Shown piece after piece: positions 55,801 to 64,000 of a DNA stretch of 64,000 nt. Under the pieces are notes generated by a model, which was given only the letters and a program-made list of their open reading frames with translations, searched no databases and was not told the origin of the DNA. The stretch is from Cephalotus follicularis (taxonomy: Eukaryota > Streptophyta > Magnoliopsida > Oxalidales > Cephalotaceae): NCBI GenBank assembly GCA_001972305.1, contig BDDD01002363.1, forward strand, positions 124,001 to 188,000, given 5' to 3'. The translations under genes were made by a program, and so were the position numbers. Within the stretch, counting starts at the first letter, position 1; each line of letters begins with the position of its first letter.

Positions 55801-57340
55801 CCCCCAAACCACAGAGACCTTTAGCCAAAGCCAATCACACTTCCACTGTCGCTCAAGTACTACAAATTCTCATGGCATTGGTCAGTGGGTCTGCAAAAAT
55901 TTTCTACCGTCACAATTCTAACTAGGATAATGTTTCCTCTATATATGATCTCATAAATGATATAAGATAATGACACGGTTGCTTTATGTTTAGAGCGGTA
56001 ATGAGACATGGGTTCCGTAGCCTATGTAAAGGCCCCCCATCGTTGTCACTCTACACAACTAAACAAAGGATAGATGGAACTACATGAAGTTCAACAGTGA
56101 ACCTACGCTCCAAACATCTACTTTTTAGTATCATAGGTTATAACATACTCTTATTCTATGGTTGAGTCAACAGTAACCTACTATTGTAGACTCCTCCAAC
56201 TCACAGAGCACCTTCGTTCAGGACAATCACATATCCAGATACGATATTGTGATCATTCATATCAAAGTTGTAGTCAGAGTCAACATAACTTTTAAATTTC
56301 AATTGACTATCCTCTCCAGCTGTCATGAAGAAATCACGAGTCTCTTTCAAATCTCTTTGATAATTTCCCAGTGCCTCTCACAGGGATTACACTTATGATC
56401 TACTAGCCAGACCCTTAGGTTTAGGCGATGTCAGGCCTAGTGCAAAGTATGAAATTTCATGATGTAGCCTATAGCCAAAGCATAAGGTAGCTCACTCATG
56501 CAACACTTTCCTCATAAGTCTGTGAAGACATCCTCTTGGAAAGAGGAATTCCAAGGCTAATTGGCAGCCAAACATGGAATTCAAAAGTTTATACTGTATC
56601 AGCACCCTACTGATGTACTGGCTTTGGGAAAGTCCGACCAACCAACTTGATCTACTCTTAAGATCTTTATTCCCAAAACGTAGGTAGTTTCTCCCAAATC
56701 CTTTTGGAGAAGTTCTTGGTTAATTGTACTATAATATGCCTACAACATTTCTGATGTGTAGTATGTTGTCTAAGTACAGTACCAAGAAATTAATACCTAG
56801 GATATCCTCTTTCCGGTAGAAATAAGGCATAGCATCATTTTGATGAAATCAAAAATAGATGTTTCAGCTACGGAATGCTTGCTTAAGGTCATACACAGAC
56901 CTTAGTATCCTGCACACTCTGTGCAAATGCCTTTGGATATAAACCTATCGGGTTTGGAACATTTGAATGTCCTCTTCAAGATAGTTCTTAAATGAAGGTC
57001 ATCTTGACATCCATTTGCCATTTCCCATTATCACAATGAGCGGCAATAGCAAGCATTATCCGAATGGACTTAATCATTATGATTTAAAGGTTTCAACCTT
57101 TTCCATTAACGCTTATCTTCCTCTTTAAAGATGTTATATGCAACCATAAAGGGCCACTTGCCCATGGGAGCATTAACCAAGTTCCATACTTGGTTAGCGC
57201 ATATGGATTCCATTTCGGATTCCATGACTCCCAGCCATGCCGTGAAATCAATGCTCTTCATTGCTTCCACTGTAGCTGATAGGCTCGTCAAAATCGATGA
57301 CTTTAGGTTTATCAGTGCCTTTCATAAGAAAACCATATTT
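55801..57340 (-). pseudogene. pol: Copia D reverse transcriptase and RNase H (heavily decayed)
   Basis: The minus strand between 57300 and 56490 keeps reverse transcriptase text: FTAWLGVMESEMESICANQVWNLV (57291 on), the connection LGETTYVLGIKIL (about 56680) and a remnant of the YVDD box in which the Asp pair has become Asp-Asn with other changes (about 56780). RNase H remnants end with ADPLTNAMR near 55890. Many shifts and stops; none of the frames exceeds about 60 codons. Confidence 0.78.
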
Positions 57341-58230
57341 CTCAGGCGTTATTGAAACCTTGCCTGATCTCCTTTCACAGGGAGTGCCTTACTAAGATCC
57401 CTTCTCAGGTTGGGATCCTTTCCCAAATCTTGTCTTTAGATGATTCAACCTCTAATTCCTTATCGCCCTGTGGGGTTTCACTTGGTGGTAACTCTCTTAG
57501 TTACACCTTACTCCCACTACATCATGTAAATAGGTATTCCTCTCTAGGAATTTTGGAGTACGCAAAACAAATATCATTTGTTTGCAATGATGGTTGAAAT
57601 GAAATCCTAAGCACTTCTTAGGATATCCCACAAACCGGCAATGATCCGCTCGTGCCTCCAGATTAGAAGGTTTCCACCTTCTCACATAAGCTAGACAACC
57701 ATTCACCCTCTTGGTTTAGGTTGAGTTTCCTCTATTTCATTACCTTGTAAGAAATGGAGGGGACATATTTCATCGGAATCAGGATTAGGATGTACGATGC
57801 CACTGCAATGTATAATCCCAGAAGGAGATAGGAAGATGAATAAAAGACATGTTCACTAATGTCCTGTTTGCATCTCTACTTCATTTCCAAATCCCTTAAC
57901 AGTTTCAAAAGTTTAAGATTTTTGTTTCACCCGAAACACTTACCGCAACCGTGACAAGTCACCAGTGAAGGTAAAGAAGTAGTGAAAACCTTCACGTGCA
58001 TGTCTGACATTTTTCCATATATGTGAATGGGGACAAAACACAATATGTCCATTACGTTATGTCCGTCCTCGGAGAAAAGTGATTTGGTCATTACACCAAT
58101 CAAACATGGTGTACACGTTGGAAGGGACTCCACGTCCTGGATATCCATCCTTAACCAAACGTGTTTATCTAGCCCCGCTAGAATGATCCAATCTTCAATG
58201 CAGAATAAAAAAACTTGAAGGGTTTATATC
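57341..58230 (-). pseudogene. pol: Copia D integrase (decayed)
   Basis: 58148-57927 (minus) shows the pre-integrase finger end, DIQDVESLPTCTPCLIGVMTKS, and the start of the core, where the usual His-Thr-Asp is altered to a Pro-Ile-His text. 57706-57497 shows the C-terminal LEARADHCRFVGYPK segment. The middle of the core, with the second Asp and the Glu, is largely deleted. Confidence 0.8.
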
Positions 58231-58716
58231 ATATGACTTTCGTAGTCATTTATTTGTAATTTCTTGATTAATAGCTGGTGCTATTGTTTGATTAGTATTT
58301 ATGACTTAAAATCCATTATCTAGTTAATCAGTGCCGACTGATAGACAACCAGAAAATAATAGCCACTATCCATATGTAATAAACAAAGGGGCTCCAAGCT
58401 CCAAAAAAATATACATTATATTTGATAATTAAAGCCTTGAACAAAAGTTCTCAACAATATTTGCAAAGGTTTAGTGTATATACAAAAGCCATATTGCGTT
58501 ATATATTTATATGTATAGATAAATCAAAATATTCCTACAACATTAAAGTAGATCCCCGATCTTCATGTAGTAGGTCCATTGCATCCTCAGCTCCCAGCTG
58601 CCTAGCCCCTCTTAGCTCTTGCAAAGAGTTACAAATGTTAGTCTCACAACCTGAGTCCTATACCCAAGTTGAACTTACATTGTAATCTAGATGTAATATG
58701 AAAATACGACGGTACC

Positions 58717-59230
58717 TTACCCCGAGGCACCATCTACAATGGAAGCAACAAATTGTTTGCAATTTATCTTCCAATACCCTGACTTCCCACAAAAGAAGCA
58801 GGTTTTCTCCTTAGTAAGTTGTTTAATCCTATTATGAATGGCATCCCTGAAGACGTGTAGTGGTTCCCTTTCTTTCTTCCTTATGGGCTCCTTGCCCTTG
58901 GAACTGGATTCTCTCGATCCACCTCTCTCAGAGGTTGTTCCAGAAAAAGGAATAGGTGTCACAAATTGTTTTGATCTAGACTGGTACAAAACTACCTTAT
59001 CAGTCCCCGACTGTGTGCCAAAAAACTCTGCGAGTTGTATCAACACGACACATAAGGTCTGTAAAGACATACATAGCATTTGCCAATTTTGCATCAAGGC
59101 AACACTCGCCATGTATCAAGCTCCATGATCATCGTCCCACCACTTAGCCACCATGGCCTTGTGATGGTCAGATGCATTGATCTCTAACGTGGGATGCGCA
59201 ACCATTCAATAAAACATGGATTTTATAGCT
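58717..59230 (-). pseudogene. gag: Copia D gag (partial)
   Basis: The minus strand reads AMVAKWWDDDHGA, then after a stop MASVALMQNWQMLCMSLQTL, a shortened middle, a Ser/Lys-rich basic region, and the zinc knuckle CFFCGKSGYWKINC in which the His is Tyr (58810-58760). Compared with A and C, the N-terminal start and the central domain are shortened or deleted. Confidence 0.8.
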
Positions 59231-60051
59231 TAAGAAAATATAAAGCATGCCAAATAATGGTGTTGTCTGCCATTTGAATATATAAAATATGTTATCTAAC
59301 AACCTATTAGAAGAAACAAGACAGTATATTAGCAGATCATTCGATTTTATGTTATTACCATAATCCTTGGTCTTTAGTAATTATGTGTCCTCCCACTATT
59401 CTAATCGCATCCCAAACCTCCAATATGGAATGCAGGAAGCACCCACCTCCTAGTTAGGATCGGAATCTATACCGCATATTATGGTCCCGACTGTCACCGT
59501 GCAAACCATAATACCAAAATGATAAATATTTAGCATCAATTTGCATTTTGGCATTGCCTTTGAAATGAAAGAGCCGATACAAGTTTAGTCTCCCGGCCCA
59601 TACAATCCACAGTTGTGGCTGTGCCAAAAGTATGACCCTGGTATAAGTCAGACCCACAATCCTCAAAGAAATTAACATGTTAAGCACTCACACGTGTCTG
59701 TGTCCAAATGCCGAAACAATGCCATTTCCTTCCAGTGCACCTCACACTGAAGCTAAACAGTAATGGTCATACGAAGGACCTCTGCTATCATAGTACCATC
59801 CCAAATATCTCCACACCATTCAACGAAGGTTGTGGAAGGCGAACGACGAGGCAATCGTGTGCCCTACCGCTTATGGACTTATTATATAATTTTGGAGGAA
59901 TTATGTCTAATATTATTTATTTAACCAAAACCATTATTAAAAAGATTTTATCTTCCAATCCATTTGAAAACGGCTTATTATGCTTGACGTGTTTGGAATG
60001 TTTGCAAAAACAAAACATCTATCTCATGCAACCTATTTCCCACATAGAAAT
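59231..60051 (-). other. Copia D leader
   Basis: No gene. Minus-strand sequence matches the A leader (59400-59460 with 3640-3730) and the C leader (59860-59990 with 22050-22190). A plus-strand ORF of 164 codons across 59708-60202 is low-complexity and non-homologous; I treat it as chance. Confidence 0.75.
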
Positions 60052-61242
60052 TGTAATAACCGCAATTTCAATTAATGTATATTGCCAAAATTATTTTAAT
60101 AAAATATACATTTTAATTGAGATTATTTGTCCAATTATCATAACAATTGTGATTAGAGAATGCTTGGGTTGGTTTGAAATACAAATTGGCAAACAAATTT
60201 AAGGAACCCTAAAATCAGCTCAAACAACCGACTGTCACAGGGTAACAGTCGACTGTCTGATGCGTGGTGTGACAGTGTACTGCCTGTTAAAGACAGTCGA
60301 CTGGAACGGTACAGAACAGGCGTCTGTGCATGCATGAGAGACAAGCTGTGGCATTGCATGATGGACAGGTGTTAGGCGAAGTCACCAGCTACCAGAGCAA
60401 GCAAAAAAGAGTGCTTTGCAAGTGCTCAGCAGACCTGCAACCTGCAAAATAGAAATGGGAAGAAAGAAAAGTGAGAAAGAAGTGAACATGTGAGAGAGAG
60501 AAGGAGGAAATGTTGAAGGGAAGTAATGACACGAATTGATCCTTATATCAGCTGTACATGAGCTGACTATGTGTTAGAAAACACTGAGGATAGAGGAGAG
60601 CTTGCTGGAGAATTGTTGGAGCTTGCATGTTGAAGGATTAGAGCTCAAAGAAGGAGTTAAAGCTTTGATTCCTGGTAAGCTTCCAATTTGGGATTATGGT
60701 TGAAGTTGTAGGCTAACAGTAGTACATATGGTTACATGTATACTGTCCATAATGTCAAATTTATAAATGGTAATAAAAGTGGTCAAGAATATGAATGTGA
60801 AGCTTAGAGAATTGTTGATAACTCTAATTCGGAGTATAGTTGTTGTTATAGTTGTCAAAAAAAGGTATATATATACATCTTCTGTCCACACGATGAAGGT
60901 TAATGAACCTGGAATTGAAATAGAATTGCCAAAGGGTTCTAAGAGAAGTTGTAAAAGGGTAAGTTTGAGGCTTAATGAATTATTGATGACCTACTATTGG
61001 AGTAGTAATTGTAACCATATAATTAGTTAAACTTACTGATTACGTGACTGAACCTTCGAGCATGCATTGTTATAGATAAATTCAGCTGAGGCTGGAAGGT
61101 TAAGTTGGTGAAAGACCTTTGGCCATTAAAGACAGAAATCAATACAAATTGATTTCGGGATAGCGTTTAAGGTAGGGCTAATGACATGTTTTGGAAGATA
61201 TATTATGCATATCATGTATGGATAATTTTCTGTTTGATTGCA
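60052..61242 (+). repeat. Gypsy-type LTR fragment
   Basis: Starts TGTAATAACCGC like the gypsy LTRs here. Then comes a box group at 60227, 60248, 60275 and 60296 (steps 21, 27, 21) with arms ACAGTCGACTGT, in the same relative place as the first array of gypsy 2. It appears cut at 61243, where another LTR start follows. No coding frame is seen. Confidence 0.5.
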
Positions 61243-62286
61243 TGTAATACCCGTTTTTTCGTATAAAATTTATTTTATTTTATTTTATTTGGACCCCTTT
61301 TTAATTAATATTTGTGGCTGCCTATTTGTTTTAGATATGAATAACCCAAATTTTTTATTTGTTTGGGCTAATTTAATTTCAAATATTGACCAATAAACAT
61401 CTTTGGTAAATGGTTAAAGAAAATATTTTTTTTAAAGCCATTTATCACTTTTATTTGGAAAAGCCAAATTATGTATTTTAAGAAGAAAATCTTTTAAAAA
61501 GGGAATTGTCCATTTTGTTGTAAAAACCAAATTATGCAAAATCAATAAAAAAGGAAATGGTTTATTATTCGTTAATTTTGCCTTTTTGCCGCCACCCGCT
61601 CTCCCAAAATCTCTCCCTTCCCAAATGGTTTCTCTCCCAATCTCTCACTCTCTCTCCCGTATCAACACTATCTCTCACTTACTCTCTCCCACATTAACAC
61701 TCTCACTTATGCATTCTGCCGAAATCTCTCCCATGCAATTATCTATTTTCCTTTTTTTGATTCTTCACGCCTTTTGCCTTATTCTTGGCCACCTTCTTTC
61801 CTTTATTTCCATCTCTTTCATTCGCCTCTCTCTTTCATTCGTCTGGACAGCCTCTCTCTCTCACTCTTCACGCCTCCATTGTTGCACAGCTTGGAGGAAG
61901 CTTCTTGCTCAGTCGCCACAGTACATCACTTCAGGTTCGGTTTCTTGCTTCCTTGTGGTGATCCGATTCGTTTGGTATAAACTGTATATAGATATGCACG
62001 CATTAATCTCCTTCTCTTTATGTAATCCTGCACCACTGTTACTAGTTCTTTAGCAGTCATGGTGTTGCGCTAGGGTCATGTTCGGGTTGGATATCAACCC
62101 GGTCACATGTGTAGGGATTGATCCCATCCCTCTCCTTAACACAACCACCGTTGCATATGCCTGTTTTGCTATTTTTCTTGATGTTTCCATCGGTGTCATG
62201 AAAGGGATTGGTTTAACTGTTGTGTTGACACCGTTGTTGCCATAAATTATCACCTGGGTTCATGCTCGGCACTAGGATCGTCCTGC

Positions 62287-62760
62287 ATGTGTGTGTGTGT
62301 TGGTTGTGTGTATGTGCTGTGAAAACAGAGTGTATGTCATGCATGTGTTGTGTGCGTATTGCATGCGGTGTGTGTGTGCTGTGCATGTGGTGTGTGTGTG
62401 TTGCATGAAAAATGTGCATGTGTGCAGAGTGTGTGTTGCATGTAATATGTGCATGTGTGCAGAGTGGGTTTTACATGTATTATGTTGTGTGTGTGCTGTG
62501 TATGTACATGTGGTGTGTGTGTGTTGCATGAAAAATGTGCAGGTGTGCAGTGTGTGCTTGTGTTGTGTGCAGCCGAAGTGATATGCATGCAGTAAATGTT
62601 TTGTGTGTGCAGTGCGGTTGTGTACAACCTTGGTGTGAAAGTTTGCATGCGGTGTGTGTGCAGTGAGTCGTGTGTGTTGTGAAGGCAGTGTACATATTAA
62701 GAAAGTGTGATGTGTGCGTGAGTTAAGTGTAGACAGTGTGTGTGTGTTGTGCATGCCATG
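62287..62760. repeat. TG-rich imperfect tandem repeat
   Basis: TGTGTGTG runs alternate with TGCATG segments. A unit like GTTGCATGAAAAATGTGCA recurs near 62400 and 62522. Long ORFs on both strands are by-products (Thr/His- and Val/Cys-rich). Confidence 0.9.
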
Positions 62761-62858
62761 GGTGCTGTGTTAGAATGGTGTGCTCACAAATGCATTGTCT
62801 TATTTCTCACTTCTGCAATCTGCGTGTAGCACTGTAAACACACCTAAACTCATTTAAA

Positions 62859-63098
62859 GCGCCGACGCTCTTCCCCTTTGTTTCATCAAAGCGTCAACGC
62901 CTTCCCACAATTGTGCATAATCCTATTTTGTTTATGTAAAGCGTCGACGCCATCCTATTTTGTTCTGTAATGCGCCGACGCTCTGTTCTCAAACTTTGAG
63001 TTTTTAAAATGTTTAAGCGTCGCCTGTGTCCTGATAAATGTCGAAGCTTATGCTAGAAGAGTCGACAGTTTCGGCTTTGTTTTAGCTAAAGCGCTGAC
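62859..63098. promoter_or_regulatory. GTCGAC-palindrome array in terminal gypsy LTR
   Basis: Boxes at 62861, 62893, 62943, 62974, 63019, 63040, 63061 and 63093; steps 32, 50, 31, 45, 21, 21 and 32 bp. Best copy AAAGCGTCGACGCC at 62938. Confidence 0.68.
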
Positions 63099-64000
63099 AC
63101 TTTCGCAAGGATTTTTAATTTCTTATTTGAATTGTTATTTTTATATCTTTTAGATAACTGGGCCAACGGAGGTGCTGCATAGGATTGTTTGATTTTCTCT
63201 TGAGGATAATTTTGGTGTTTACGTAAGGTACGGATGTCCTTCTTTCTTGGCTATCCTTCTGATTTTATTTGAAATAATGTCAGATTCTGTATTTGGCATA
63301 GATCTCCTTTCTGGGTTATTATCAATCGGTTTTTGATTAAATAAAACCTGTTTTATTGCCTAATGAATATGTACGGATTCTATCGTTTTTTGGCTATCTG
63401 ATTTTATTGAAACAGTCCAGTTTCACTTTTACGATTAATGTAGGGATTATTCTTTCGTTCTTCGATATTCCTCGATTAAATTGAATAAAGTCGATTTTTA
63501 CTGTTTGATGATTATGTATGGATACACCCTTCTTTGGTATACTCCTTCTGTTTATTAAGTAAATGTTTCTATGATTTTTCTCCCGATTTTATTCGGAATA
63601 AAATTTAGATCTTTAATCTAAGTAGGGATTTTTGATGTTCATTTACTTTAACGAATTTTCAAAATAAAGCCAGCTCTAATAATTTTGAAATTATATATTC
63701 CTGACTTTATAAAATTGAGTTATGATTCGTTTACGAAAATCTTGCACGAATATCTCTTTTATTGTGAAAATTAAATGAGTTGGTTCCTGAATGTGAAAAT
63801 GTACGGGTTTCTTGTTTTTAGTTTATTCTTTTGTTATTTATGAAAATGATTCCAATTTCGTTACGGATTTTCTTTCCTTGATTTTTAATTGTGAAAATGT
63901 CCGGATTTCTTTGTTTCCGGGTCTTATTCTATGCTTTTATTCAAATGAATTTAGACTTGTTTTTCGCACATATTTTTCGTTTTGGTGAATATGTTTTGAC

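Larger units (their letters stand above)
55788..60051 (-). mobile_element. Copia D internal region (gag-pol and leader, minus strand)
   Basis: Starts with the polypurine tract CCAAGTGGGATAT (55800-55788). RNase H, reverse transcriptase, integrase and gag follow in copia order, then a leader (59231-60051) homologous to the A and C leaders. Primer-binding site and 5' LTR are missing; at about 60052 a gypsy-type LTR takes over. This is the most decayed copia copy and the host of C, gypsy 2 and F, so probably the oldest. Confidence 0.85.
61243..64000 (+). repeat. Gypsy-type LTR running off the window end
   Basis: Starts TGTAATACCCG, the family start. The last part (63160-63620) resembles the solo LTR near 23500-23640 (GTACGGAT followed by TTTCT-rich text and TTTTATT GAAT units). 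It contains a CT-rich stretch (61590-61870), a TG-rich repeat (62287-62760) and a box array (62859-63098). The end and any internal region lie outside. Confidence 0.65.

Noticed and set aside
59708..60202. 164-codon plus-strand ORF
   Set aside because: It runs through the minus-strand copia D leader and across the start of the next LTR; composition is AT-driven and no family is recognisable.
61586..62053. 155-codon ORF as a membrane protein gene
   Set aside because: It is a CT-rich, Ser/Leu-rich translation within a presumed LTR, with no homology I recognise and overlapping frames of the same kind.
62272..62754. 160-codon Thr/His-rich ORF on the minus strand
   Set aside because: It is a translation of the TG/TGCATG repeat; comparable ORFs exist in other frames.

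Overview
The window is a stretch of plant nuclear intergenic DNA built almost entirely from nested LTR retrotransposons. The plant assignment rests on Ty1/copia and Ty3/gypsy (chromovirus-like) polyproteins, primer-binding sites matching the 3' end of initiator tRNA-Met, long LTRs of 1 to 2.6 kb, insertions inside insertions and heavy point decay. I cannot name the species. I found no host protein gene, rRNA, tRNA gene or CRISPR array. A 434-base N gap (1984-2417) and a single N (26518) mark assembly joins.

Layout. 1-204 is the end of a gypsy-type LTR and 205-1540 an unclassified LTR-like insert. Around the N gap a 1.37 kb block occurs twice, probably as a false duplication. Copia A (+) runs from about 1541 to 18122. 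It is split by copia B (+, 7846-15547, 5-bp target duplication CTTAG), which lacks gag. A lies in a minus-strand copia LTR (E, from 18123). 18792-20815 is a patchwork of fragments, including a minus-strand LTR (G) full of tandem repeats. Copia C (+, 20816-39497) carries a solo gypsy LTR (22513-24726) and gypsy 1 (-, 24908-33779, duplication ATTAC). Copia D (-) has its LTR scattered over 39498-40332, 50095-50865 and 55242-55787, because gypsy 2 (-, 40333-50089, duplication TACTC) and a gag-only copia element F (-, 50866-55236, duplication TATAG) inserted into it. D's decayed gag-pol follows to about 60051. Two gypsy-type LTR sequences (60052-61242 and 61243 to the end) close the window.

Every coding region is interrupted, mostly by stops of the C-to-T (or G-to-A) kind. 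Several copies have also lost catalytic residues: gypsy 2 in protease, reverse transcriptase and integrase, and copia C in the YVDD box. None looks autonomous now.

The most striking signal is shared by unrelated families. Nearly every LTR or leader here carries a cluster of short palindromes centred on GTCGAC (arms such as GGC..GCC, GAC..GTC, ACA..TGT, AAGC..GCTT). They are spaced almost always 20-22 bp apart, or 31-33 bp, so close to two or three turns of B-DNA. The series appears in copia A, B and C, element F, gypsy 1, gypsy 2, the solo LTR, LTR G, the insert at 205-1540 and both terminal LTRs. In A and F it lies just upstream of a TATA box. I know of no described system that matches it, and it is the main candidate for something new here.
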